Shown here piece by piece: positions 8,607-16,666 of a DNA stretch of 64,000 nucleotides. Source of the DNA: Paraburkholderia antibiotica (GTDB taxonomy: Bacteria; Pseudomonadota; Gammaproteobacteria; Burkholderiales; Burkholderiaceae). The DNA lies in NCBI RefSeq assembly GCF_012927125.1, contig NZ_JABBFZ010000011.1, positions 124,001-188,000 of the forward strand. The letters are read 5' to 3'. The notes below the pieces were generated by a model. The model made no database searches. It had not been told where the DNA came from and worked only from the letters and a program-made list of their open reading frames with translations. The position numbers were made by a program, and so were the translations under genes. The first letter of the stretch is position 1. Every line of letters begins with the position of its first letter.

Positions 8607-9401
8607 TCAGCGAAAATACCGCGCTGGTGTCTCCCCAAACGCCTCCCGAAACACCGCAATAAACGAAGAAACATCGCTATACCCCACCCCAAGCGCCACC
8701 TGCGTCACGCTCTCCCCCGCACCGAGATGCTCGAGCGCAGCAAGCAACCGCAACTGCTGTCGCCACTGCCCAAAAGTCTGCCCGGTCTCTCTTGCGAACA
8801 AACGCGCGGCCGTGCGCGCGGTCACGCCGGCCGCGGCGGCCAGTTCTTCGAGTATCAGCGATTGAGCGGGATTCTCTCCAAGCACCTCGGCAATCCGCTG
8901 CGCGCGCGGATCGCGTGGCCAGTTCAGCCCGAGCGGCGCGCCCGGCAGTATCGCGACGCGATCCAGCAACACCTGCAGCAGACGATGCGCGGGTTCATCG
9001 AATGGGCGATCGAGTGGAAAGTCGGCAGCAGCGGCGAGCAGTGCCTGCGTGAGCGTGTCCGGAATCAGCGCGCCGGTTTGCGCGGGTAATGGCGGGAAGC
9101 GTGAGGGCACGGCATCGGCAGCGGGCTCCGCAGACGAAGCAACCCTCTCGACATACAGCGAATAGAACCGCACCGGCCGCCGCGCATGCAGACAGTGCAG
9201 CGTATTCGCGACGAGCCACAGCGCGCGCGCCGGCGGCACGACCCAGCGACTCGCTTCGGTACGCACCGTCAGCACGCCGTCGCTCACATGAATCAGCCGC
9301 GCGCGCCGATACGCGCGCCACGGCTCGTCCAGCGCCGGATGGCGCTCGCCGACCACGAAGACCGCTGGCTCGATACCATCCGGATCGAAGGCTTCCATCA
9401 T
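8607..9401 (-). CDS. AraC-family transcriptional regulator with cupin sensor
   Basis: About 264 residues from the paired ATG codons at 9401. The N-terminal 130 residues form a cupin-type AraC_N domain (RLIHVSDGVLTVRTEASRW then VVPPARALW), and the last 100 hold a two-helix-turn-helix AraC DNA-binding domain (LEELAAAAGVTARTAARLF, then YSDVSSFIAVFREAFGETP). Such proteins usually control a neighbouring enzyme or efflux gene. The NmrA-type oxidoreductase immediately upstream on the same strand, or the DHA2 pump beyond the repeat, are the nearest candidate targets. An alternative GTG start at 9449 would add 16 residues. The effector is unknown. Confidence 0.88.
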   Translation of the reverse strand: MMEAFDPDGIEPAVFVVGERHPALDEPWRAYRRARLIHVSDGVLTVRTEASRWVVPPARALWLVANTLHCLHARRPVRFYSLYVERVASSAEPAADAVPSRFPPLPAQTGALIPDTLTQALLAAAADFPLDRPFDEPAHRLLQVLLDRVAILPGAPLGLNWPRDPRAQRIAEVLGENPAQSLILEELAAAAGVTARTAARLFARETGQTFGQWRQQLRLLAALEHLGAGESVTQVALGVGYSDVSSFIAVFREAFGETPARYFR

Positions 9402-9506
9402 GGCGCCCGCTCTCACGCGAAACGTCCGCGAAGGCAGCAAGATTAGCACGGCGCGCAGGCCTCATTCCGGATGGACCAGCCGCGCCCGAACAGCCGCCGC
9501 GACCTC

Positions 9507-10382
9507 CTACCCGCCCCGTGTCACCAACTGCTCCAACACGGTCCGATACCCGGTCGTTCCCACCATCCGCTCGTTCACGCCGTCCTCGAAATCGATCCAC
9601 CCGGCGTTAAAGCCGTCGAGCATCTCGATACGCGGCGCGGGCCATGCCGTGCCCTGCGCCTGAAAGCGCGCCTCCCACTGCTCGCGCGGAATCGGCTGCG
9701 CGTCGACCGGCCGCTCGAGCACGTCGGCGAGCAGCGCCGCGATCTCGCGCTGCGTATAACGCCGCGGCCCCTCGATTTCGATCACGCGCCGCCCTTGCCA
9801 TGATTGCGCCAGCGTCTGCGCGACCACGCGACCGATATCCGCGGTCGCGACCATCGGATACGCGCGATCGAGTGGCTGCAGAAAGCTCGGCATCGCGCCC
9901 ATGTCGCGTGCCGGCGCGATGTCCCACAACGCGTTTTCCATGAACCAGGCGGGGCGCAGGATCGCGGTCGGCAGCGCAAACGGCAGCGTCGCCAACGCCT
10001 CTTCGAGAATATGCACCTGGGTGATCAATCCCAGCCCCGTGTCGCGCTGCCCACCCACCGACGACAACGCCGCCACCCTGCCCGGACGCGCTTTCGTCAA
10101 CGCCTCCTTCAGTACGGCCGCCGCCGCGTGCGCGCCCGGATACCCCGGCTGCGGCGCGAAGTCTGGCGCGAGCATCACGAACACGCCGTCAGCGCCGCTG
10201 AACGCAGCGCTCAACGCGTCGGCGTCGTCGAACGATGCGATCGCAATCTCCGCGCCGCGTGCCCGCCATGGCGCGGCCTTGCTCCCGTCGCGCAACACCG
10301 CTCGCACCGCGTGCCCCGCATCCAGTAACGCGCGAGCCGCTGCGCCGCCCACCTGCCCTGTCACACCGGTAATTGCAAACAT
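9507..10382 (-). CDS. NmrA-like NAD(P)-binding oxidoreductase
   Basis: A 291-residue atypical short-chain dehydrogenase. It starts directly with the nucleotide-binding turn FAITGVTGQVGG, followed by the NmrA-type pattern (ADGVFVMLAP, VAALSSVGG, ILRPAWFMEN). Relatives include NADPH-sensing regulators and quinone or azo reductases. I chose the ATG at 10382 because it has GGAGAGAG upstream and places the glycine motif at the N-terminus; the frame is open a further 15 codons. It lies about 100 bases upstream of the AraC gene and may be co-transcribed. A perfect 13-bp inverted repeat sits 80 bases upstream and is a good operator candidate. Confidence 0.88.
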   Translation of the reverse strand: MFAITGVTGQVGGAAARALLDAGHAVRAVLRDGSKAAPWRARGAEIAIASFDDADALSAAFSGADGVFVMLAPDFAPQPGYPGAHAAAAVLKEALTKARPGRVAALSSVGGQRDTGLGLITQVHILEEALATLPFALPTAILRPAWFMENALWDIAPARDMGAMPSFLQPLDRAYPMVATADIGRVVAQTLAQSWQGRRVIEIEGPRRYTQREIAALLADVLERPVDAQPIPREQWEARFQAQGTAWPAPRIEMLDGFNAGWIDFEDGVNERMVGTTGYRTVLEQLVTRGG

Positions 10383-10460
10383 CTTCGCTCTCTCCTCGAT
10401 GACGGCGGATGCCGTGTCGGAGAACATTCTCGGCGTTACGCGACAATTTCACGAGAGCAT

Positions 10461-10493
10461 GAATGTCATTTCATTAATGCTGAAATGACATTC
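10461..10493. promoter_or_regulatory. Perfect 13-bp inverted repeat, probable operator
   Basis: GAATGTCATTTCA (10461-10473) and TGAAATGACATTC (10481-10493) are exact reverse complements separated by TTAATGC. The site lies upstream of the NmrA-type gene and is AT-rich against its surroundings. It shares no core with the TGTATAC sites of the adjacent island, so a different regulator is expected. Confidence 0.6.
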
Positions 10494-10584
10494 ACTGCTC
10501 ATCCCCGCAGCGTCGCAATCGGGTTGCTTGCGCAACGCCCGAAAAGCTCGCCGACGCTCAATACACGTGTGCAATCTATCTCTC

Positions 10585-10614
10585 TTGCACGAGTGGATAT
10601 TACTGTATACACTG
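10585..10614 (+). promoter_or_regulatory. Promoter with TGTATAC operator, head of F420/catabolic operon
   Basis: TTGCAC (10585-10590) and TACACT (10608-10613) are spaced by 17 bases, a plausible sigma-70 promoter. The palindrome CTGTATACACT (centre 10605-10610) overlaps the -10 box. The same core recurs at 21065, 21115 and 27940, so this is read as the operator of the island's GntR regulator, with repression by occlusion of the -10. Confidence 0.65.
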
Positions 10615-10711
10615 CAATTCAATCGTGATCCGCAGTGTACGAGCATGTGCGTTTACCCGGATCATGCCATCGATATGCCCGCCTGGGCCCAATGCGAACG
10701 GCAATCCATCT

Positions 10712-11110
10712 ATGAGTTACCTCGGCTATCCCGACAACGTTCCGTTACCCGAGCGTTCACCCGAGACAATCTCCTACTGGGAGGGCGCGGATAGAGGCGA
10801 ATTGTGGTTCAGGCGCTGCACTTCGTGCGCCAAACCTCATCACTATCCCCGTGCGCTCTGCCCGTTCTGCTTTGCAGCAGACCCGGCATGGGAGCGCGCT
10901 GCAGGGCACGGAACCCTCTATTCCTTCAGTGTTACCGGCCGGCCCGAGCAGCCGTACGTGATTGCCTACGTCAAGCTGGCCGAGGGTCCGATCATGATGA
11001 CCAATATCGTCAACTGCGATCCCAACACGCTTTTCATTGGGCAGTCGGTCGTTCTCGCCAGCAGCCCTGCGGAAGGTGGTCCGCCGATTCCCATGTTTCA
11101 GCCCGCGTAA
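10712..11110 (+). CDS. DUF35 OB-fold/zinc-ribbon acyl-CoA-associated protein
   Basis: A 132-residue protein of the DUF35 family: an N-terminal helix (SPETISYWEGADRGELWFRRC), a rubredoxin-like zinc ribbon with CTSC and CPFC pairs, and a C-terminal OB-fold that in relatives binds acyl-CoA. Family members are obligate partners of thiolase-like enzymes, e.g. ChsH2 with Ltp2 in steroid side-chain degradation and HMG-CoA synthase complexes in archaea. The likely partner here is the thiolase-like protein encoded at 28016, in the same predicted regulon. I chose the ATG at 10712 because it matches the family start; the frame opens at 10625 and the ribosome site is weak. First gene of the operon running to 20056. 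Confidence 0.85.
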   Translation: MSYLGYPDNVPLPERSPETISYWEGADRGELWFRRCTSCAKPHHYPRALCPFCFAADPAWERAAGHGTLYSFSVTGRPEQPYVIAYVKLAEGPIMMTNIVNCDPNTLFIGQSVVLASSPAEGGPPIPMFQPA

Positions 11111-11204
11111 CCGGGACTCGAACGTACACATGCCTGATACCTGACCGGCACGAATATCGCGGCCGGCACAACCAAAAAATAGTACGTCATATAGGAGATC
11201 TGAA

Positions 11205-12335
11205 ATGCGAGTCATCACCCAACTTCCCCACCGCGATCTGCGCGAAGTACAAACGTTCGCGAGGAAGATGGAAGATTGCAGTATGGACAGTGTCGTGGCA
11301 CTGGAAAATCAACACAACCCGTATCTGCCTCTGGCTGCTGCTGCACTGGTCACGAACAAAATCCAGCTCGGTACAGCAGTCGCGATGGCATTTCCGCGCG
11401 CGCCGGTCATCACGGCAATGGAAGCATGGGACATTCACGCCGCTTCGAACGGCCGCATGTTCCTCGGCCTCGGACCGCAGGTGAAGCCGCACAACGAACG
11501 CCGTTATGGCATCGCGTGGTCGGAACCGGCACCGCGTCTGCGCGACTACGTGGATGCCACGCGTGCAATCTGGCGTTGCTGGGAAAACGGCGGCGGTGCG
11601 GATCCGACCGAACCGCTCAACTTCAAGAGCGAGACGTATAACCTGTCGCTGATGACGCCGAACTTCTCGCCGGAACCCACCGGCCTGAACATGCCCCCGA
11701 TCGCGATTTCGGCGATCGGCCCGAAGATGCTGACGCTGGCTGCCGAGCGCTGCGACGGTGTGCGCCTGCACCCGTTCTCCAGCCGTCAATACCTCGAAGA
11801 AGTCAGCAACAGGATCCTCAACGATAGCTTCGCGGCGACAGGCCGTGACCGTTCGAACTTCGAGCTCGTGACCGGCGGTTTTATCGCCACGGGCCCGACG
11901 AAGGAAGCCATGCTCGAAATGCGCGAATACGTTCGTTTCCGTATCGCGTTCTACTGCTCGACGAAGGCTTACGCAAACGTCCACGCGATGCACGGCCTCG
12001 AAGAACTCCGCGAAAAGCTCGTGCCGTACGCACGTGCCGGCCGCTGGGACGAAATGGCGGCGTGCATTCCCGATGAACTGATCGACATCTTCGCCGTCTG
12101 CGGTACGTATGACACCATCGCGGAACAGCTTGAAGATCATTACTCGGGCCTTGGCGATACGATCTATTTGCCGACGCACAACAACTGCCCGATTCCGGAC
12201 GACAAGCTCGCTCGTGTGGTCGAAAAACTCCAGGCGATTCCCATGAAATTCAAGGGCTATCGCAACGGTACCGATTGGACGACGAAACCGGAACCGCTGC
12301 CGCAGCGTGGCGCGCCGGAAGCACCGGCAGCCTGA
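11205..12335 (+). CDS. LLM-class, probably F420-dependent oxidoreductase
   Basis: A 376-residue TIM-barrel protein of the bacterial luciferase-like superfamily. Features: KIQLGTAVAMAFPRAP, the segment GRMFLGLGPQVKPHNERRYG, and PIAISAIGPKMLTLAAERCDGV. This pattern is that of the MSMEG_2256-type branch predicted to use F420, not FMN. Its position in an operon with cofE and cofC and in a regulon with fbiC, cofD and an NADPH:F420 oxidoreductase supports F420 as cofactor. The substrate is unknown; given the CoA-transferase three bases downstream, an acyl-CoA or its acid is likely, with hydride transfer to or from F420. A good GGAGATCTGAA ribosome site precedes the ATG. C-terminal residues are Pro/Ala-rich. 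Confidence 0.85.
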   Translation: MRVITQLPHRDLREVQTFARKMEDCSMDSVVALENQHNPYLPLAAAALVTNKIQLGTAVAMAFPRAPVITAMEAWDIHAASNGRMFLGLGPQVKPHNERRYGIAWSEPAPRLRDYVDATRAIWRCWENGGGADPTEPLNFKSETYNLSLMTPNFSPEPTGLNMPPIAISAIGPKMLTLAAERCDGVRLHPFSSRQYLEEVSNRILNDSFAATGRDRSNFELVTGGFIATGPTKEAMLEMREYVRFRIAFYCSTKAYANVHAMHGLEELREKLVPYARAGRWDEMAACIPDELIDIFAVCGTYDTIAEQLEDHYSGLGDTIYLPTHNNCPIPDDKLARVVEKLQAIPMKFKGYRNGTDWTTKPEPLPQRGAPEAPAA

Positions 12336-12337
12336 CG

Positions 12338-14773
12338 ATGGAAACGTCCTCTCTTGCCGACGTTCGCGTTCTGGAGATCGGCGAACTACCTGCGGGGGCG
12401 TTGTGCGCCCGCCTTTTCGCCGATTTCGGCGCTGATGTACTCAAACTGGAACGCCCTGAAGGTGATCGGGGGCGTCATGTCGCGCCGCTGATCGATATCG
12501 GCGGTGGTCGTCAGGAAGGTGCCTATTTCTCGTTCCTGAATGTGCGTAAGCGCAGCGCCTTGCTCGAGCGCGAAGCACTATCGGGTCTGCTCGCAGAGAC
12601 CGATGTTCTGGTCGATTCCCTGTCGCCATCCGAGCGTGCGGAACTCGGCATCGATCACGCGGAGTTGCAGGCGCAGTATCCGCAACTCGTTATCGCGGCC
12701 ATTAGCTGGTTTGGCGACTCGGGGCCCTATAGCACCTTTGCGGGTTCCGACGCGGTGGTTCGTGCCCTTGCGGGTGGAACTCAACTTGTCGGGCCCGTGG
12801 AGGGCCCTCCGGTGCCTTTGCACGACTATCAGACGAGCAACGTCGGCGGTCTTACCGCATTCATTGCCGCGATGGCCTCGATCGGGCACCTGGAGCGTCG
12901 TGGCCGCCGGCTTGAGTTGCCTGTTCTCGATGCGGCTATCGCGTTGGCCGACTATAACGTTGCGTTGGCATGGGCGGCGGATTCCAAAGATCGTCGCTGG
13001 GGCGTCAGTCGTTTCTCGCCCAACTACCCGCTTGGCATCTACAAGTGCAAGGAAGGCTGGATCGGTGTGACGGTGGTGACGCCGGTGCAGTGGCGTGGTT
13101 TCTGTTCTCTGCTTGGTGTCGACGATCTGGGCCGCGACCCGCGATTCGTCGAACGCACCGGCCGCCTCAATAACGCGGACGAACTGGAAGCGCGATTCAA
13201 GGACCGCTTCCTCGAAAAGACCGCCGACGAATGGTTCCAGCTGGCGCTCGCCCAGATGCTTCCCATGGTGGTTGTGCCGGGCATGGATGAACTGCTGGTG
13301 TCGCCGGAATTCAACCGGCGCAACGCATTCGAAACCGTTCGGCACGGGTCATGCACACACGAGCAGCCCGCGTCACCTCTCCGACTTCAGCGTACCCCGC
13401 CCTTGCGTGGCGGCGACGTACCGCTCGCAGGCAATGATCCCGCGCAATGGCGTACCGCTTCCCGGCAGACTCCGGCATTAGCCGTCGGCCCCGCGCGGGC
13501 TCCGCTGGATGGCATTCGCATTGTCGATCTGTCGATGGGTTGGGCGGGTCCTCTGGCAACCCGCCATTTTGCCGAACTCGGCGCCGAGGTGATCAAGGTC
13601 GAGGCGACCCAGTACCCAGACTGGTGGCGCGGCGTTGACGATCGTCCCGTCGTTTTCGAAAAACGACTTTACGAAAAGAGTTCGTACTTCAATGTACTCA
13701 GTCGCAGCAAGAAAGGTATTACGCTCGATCTGACTACCGAAGAAGGACGGCGACTGGTCAAGGATCTGATCCGCGATGCCGACATCGTGATCGACAACTA
13801 CTCCGCCGGCGTGCTTCCCAAGTTGGGGCTCGACTACGATCAACTGCGCGAAGTCAACCCGGAGCTGATCATGTTGTCCATGCCGGCGTTCGGAACGGAT
13901 GGACCATGGCGCGAATGCCGTGCCTATGGCTCGACCCTCGAACAGGCGTCCGGATTGCCGAGCGTAGCAGGAAGACCGGAGGACCCGCCGTCGCTGGTTC
14001 ATATTGCATACGGCGATCCGATTGGCGGGCTGCATGCCGCATCGGCGTTGCTGGTTGCCCTTCATCACAAGCTTCGTACCGGCAAGGGTCAACGCATCAT
14101 CCTGTCGCAAGTCGAATGCATGCTCACGATGGTCGCCCCGTGGGTCATCGAGCAATCGGCAAACGGAAGCGTCAAGCGTATGGGAACCCGTCATCCGCAG
14201 CATGCTCCCCATGGCATGTATCGCTGCGCCGGGGAAGATGCATGGTTGATGGTTGCCATTACCAGCGACGCTCAATGGCTCGACCTGTGTGCGGTCATCG
14301 ATCGCCCCGATCTCGCGGGCGATGCCACCTTGTCTACTGCAGCGGGCCGCAGAGAGGCACACGAGCGAATCGACGCGGCGATCAACGCGTGGACGGGTTC
14401 GCGCACGCATGAAGATGCGATGGAAGAACTGCAATCGCGTGGCGTACCCGCAGGCGTGAGCCGACCGCCTGTGGAAATGCTGAAAGACCGCCACCTGATT
14501 GCACGTGATTTCTGGCAATACCTGGAGCGCGAATTCTCCGGTACGCAACCTCAGCCTTCGCCACCCTATAAGGATTCGCTTGGCGCATTGCCTGCCTTGA
14601 AACCTTCGCCGCTTCTGGGCCAATTCAATCAGGAAATCCTGGGTGGCTTGCTTGGCCTGTCCGATGCGCAGCTCAAAGCTCTCTCTGAGAAGGGAATAAT
14701 CGGCAATCGCGCAGTGCCGCCGGAATTGCGCAAATCCCGCGCAGCCAGGGGGAGCCAGGTATCGACGGCCTGA
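12338..14773 (+). CDS. Tandem-domain CaiB/BaiF (family III) CoA-transferase
   Basis: 811 residues comprising two complete family III CoA-transferase modules (about 1-375 and 405-795); single-module members have about 400. Each begins with the diagnostic strand-loop (VRVLEIGELPAGALCARLF; IRIVDLSMGWAGPLATRHF) and ADVLKLE or AEVIKVE. In the second half, Asp560 in IAYGDPIGGLHAA aligns with the catalytic aspartate that forms the acyl anhydride in formyl-CoA transferase. The matching stretch of the first half, LHDYQTSNVGGL (about 162-172), appears to have Thr or Ser there, so that half may be structural. The enzyme should move CoA from a donor thioester to the imported carboxylate. Start at the ATG two bases after the previous stop. 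Confidence 0.88.
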   Translation: METSSLADVRVLEIGELPAGALCARLFADFGADVLKLERPEGDRGRHVAPLIDIGGGRQEGAYFSFLNVRKRSALLEREALSGLLAETDVLVDSLSPSERAELGIDHAELQAQYPQLVIAAISWFGDSGPYSTFAGSDAVVRALAGGTQLVGPVEGPPVPLHDYQTSNVGGLTAFIAAMASIGHLERRGRRLELPVLDAAIALADYNVALAWAADSKDRRWGVSRFSPNYPLGIYKCKEGWIGVTVVTPVQWRGFCSLLGVDDLGRDPRFVERTGRLNNADELEARFKDRFLEKTADEWFQLALAQMLPMVVVPGMDELLVSPEFNRRNAFETVRHGSCTHEQPASPLRLQRTPPLRGGDVPLAGNDPAQWRTASRQTPALAVGPARAPLDGIRIVDLSMGWAGPLATRHFAELGAEVIKVEATQYPDWWRGVDDRPVVFEKRLYEKSSYFNVLSRSKKGITLDLTTEEGRRLVKDLIRDADIVIDNYSAGVLPKLGLDYDQLREVNPELIMLSMPAFGTDGPWRECRAYGSTLEQASGLPSVAGRPEDPPSLVHIAYGDPIGGLHAASALLVALHHKLRTGKGQRIILSQVECMLTMVAPWVIEQSANGSVKRMGTRHPQHAPHGMYRCAGEDAWLMVAITSDAQWLDLCAVIDRPDLAGDATLSTAAGRREAHERIDAAINAWTGSRTHEDAMEELQSRGVPAGVSRPPVEMLKDRHLIARDFWQYLEREFSGTQPQPSPPYKDSLGALPALKPSPLLGQFNQEILGGLLGLSDAQLKALSEKGIIGNRAVPPELRKSRAARGSQVSTA

Positions 14774-14875
14774 TAGCCATTTTTTAGCGTCGAAGTCGGT
14801 GTGCGGCAATCGCTATCGGGCTGTTACCACGAGATCACGATTGCCCTGTTTTCTAAATATAATTGGAGACATGTC

Positions 14876-15868
14876 GTGTACAAAGTTGCCTCTCGATTCA
14901 ACGGACTATCTGTACTGGGCAAGCTGCTGTTGTCCGCGATCGCAGGAACGGTTGCCCTGTCGGCTTCGGCAGAGGACTATCCTTCGCGTCCTATTACGCT
15001 GGTCGTTCCTTTCTCCGCCGGCGGCAGTACGGATATTCAGGCCCGCATCGTTGCGAAAGGCCTGACCGAAAAACTTCACCAGACGGTTATCGTTGAAAAC
15101 AAACCGGGTGCGGCGGGGGAAATTGGCGCGAACTTCGTCGCCCATGCCAATCCTGATGGCTACACGATCCTGTTCGCCAGCATCTCGTCGCTGGTCGTCG
15201 AACCTATCGTCAATCGCCAGGCGGGCTTCGATCCGCTGAAAAACTTTGCCCCTGTCAGTATCGCGACCGACATGCCATTTCTCATGGTGGTCAACTGCGA
15301 TAAGGGCGTGAAAGACCTGAACCAGCTGATTAGCGGCGCCAAAGCGAAACCTGGCGTGCTCAACTACTCGTCCTGGGGTTATGGCAGTGCCGGTAACCTG
15401 TTGGCGGAAATGTTCAAGCTTTCGACAAACCTCGATATTGCGCACATCCCGTTCAAGGGAGAGAGTCCGGCTCTGATGAGCCTTCTGGCTGGCGACGTCA
15501 CCACGATGTTTACCACGCCCGTGAACATGCCGTACATCACCAGTCATCGCATCTGCCCGCTGGCCGTGACGGGCGCACAGCGCCTGACCAAGCTTCCCGA
15601 CGTCAAGACGTTCAGTGAACAAGGTGTGAAGGGCATGGACCTGAACATCTGGTTTGGCATCGTGGCGCCGGCAAAGACCCCTGCTCCTATCGTGGCAAAA
15701 CTGCAAAGCGCGGTCGTCGATGTCGTGAAGAGCCCGGCATTCACACGTGCAATCGATCCGCTGGGTGTCACCGCCGTCGGCAGCACGCCTGCTGCGTTCG
15801 TCACACGTATTCAATCGGATCAGGCGCTCATCACCTCGATTAATGAGCACGGGCATATCAAAGAGTAA
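14876..15868 (+). CDS. tctC: Tripartite tricarboxylate transporter substrate-binding protein (Bug/TctC)
   Basis: A 330-residue periplasmic solute-binding protein of the Bug family. From the GTG at 14876, which has GGAG seven bases upstream, the first 32 residues form a Sec signal peptide ending SASA before EDYPSRPIT. The mature part shows the family pattern: ITLVVPFSAGGSTDIQAR, VIVENKPGAAGEIGANFVA and DGYTILFAS, which contact a carboxylate through two water molecules in known structures. The membrane components TctB and TctA are encoded 13 kb away at 29297-31312 in the same predicted regulon. It supplies the substrate for the CoA-transferase encoded just upstream. The ligand is unknown; Bug proteins bind many organic acids. 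Confidence 0.92.
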   Translation: MYKVASRFNGLSVLGKLLLSAIAGTVALSASAEDYPSRPITLVVPFSAGGSTDIQARIVAKGLTEKLHQTVIVENKPGAAGEIGANFVAHANPDGYTILFASISSLVVEPIVNRQAGFDPLKNFAPVSIATDMPFLMVVNCDKGVKDLNQLISGAKAKPGVLNYSSWGYGSAGNLLAEMFKLSTNLDIAHIPFKGESPALMSLLAGDVTTMFTTPVNMPYITSHRICPLAVTGAQRLTKLPDVKTFSEQGVKGMDLNIWFGIVAPAKTPAPIVAKLQSAVVDVVKSPAFTRAIDPLGVTAVGSTPAAFVTRIQSDQALITSINEHGHIKE

Positions 15869-15872
15869 GCGT

Positions 15873-16658
15873 ATGACGACCCTCTCTTTTTGCACCGTCG
15901 AACAGCAAGGTCCGATTTTCATCGTTACCATCAACCGGCCTGAAGTTCGCAATGCGTTGCATCGTCCGGCCAGCCTGGAACTCGATGAGGTTTTCAACCG
16001 CTTCGCGGCCGACCCCACAGCGTGGATTGCTGTCGTCACAGGTGCGGGTGACAAGGCATTCTGCGCTGGCAACGATCTGAAGTATCAGGCGGCAGGCAAC
16101 GATACAACGTGGCCCGCCTCCGGCTTCGGCGGTCTAACCGGGCGTTTCGATCTGAACAAGCCCGTGATCGCTGCCGTGAACGGTCTGGCTCTGGGCGGAG
16201 GCTTTGAGATCGCGCTGGCCTGCGATCTTATCATTGCCGACGAGCATGCCGAATTCGCGTTGCCAGAACCGCATGTCGGTCTCGCGGCAACGGCGGGCGG
16301 TCTCCTGCGTCTGCCGCAGCAAATTGGCATGAAGCGCGCCATGGACATCATTCTGACCGGTCGCCGGGTAACGGCCGCGGAGGGCCGTGAGCTTGGATTC
16401 GTCAACGAGGTCGCGCCTGCCGGTGAAGTGCTGGATACCGCACTCGCCTGGGCGCGTCGCATCCTTGCCGGATCTCCGATGGCGATTCGGGCGGCTAAAG
16501 CGCTCGCGCGTCAGGGGATGGCGGAACCTTCGCTCGAGCTCAGCTATCCGCTACAAAAGCAGTTGCCCGCCGTGGCCGCGCTGTACGCCAGCGCGGACAA
16601 AATCGAAGGCCCCAAGGCCTTTGCGGAAAAGCGCAAGCCGGTCTGGCAAGGGTGCTGA
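15873..16658 (+). CDS. Enoyl-CoA hydratase/isomerase family protein
   Basis: A 261-residue crotonase. The oxyanion-hole segments DKAFCAGNDLKYQ and AVNGLALGGGFEIALACD stabilise the thioester enolate. Glu in GGGFEIAL and Glu in ALPEPHVGL correspond to the two catalytic glutamates of true hydratases, so hydration of a 2-enoyl-CoA is likely. The ATG at 15873 follows the tctC stop by four bases and matches the family start; the upstream extension of the frame is a shadow of tctC. It is placed between the transporter protein and a 3-hydroxyacyl-CoA dehydrogenase, giving a consecutive pair of beta-oxidation steps. Confidence 0.92.
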   Translation: MTTLSFCTVEQQGPIFIVTINRPEVRNALHRPASLELDEVFNRFAADPTAWIAVVTGAGDKAFCAGNDLKYQAAGNDTTWPASGFGGLTGRFDLNKPVIAAVNGLALGGGFEIALACDLIIADEHAEFALPEPHVGLAATAGGLLRLPQQIGMKRAMDIILTGRRVTAAEGRELGFVNEVAPAGEVLDTALAWARRILAGSPMAIRAAKALARQGMAEPSLELSYPLQKQLPAVAALYASADKIEGPKAFAEKRKPVWQGC

Positions 16659-16666
16659 GGACAATC

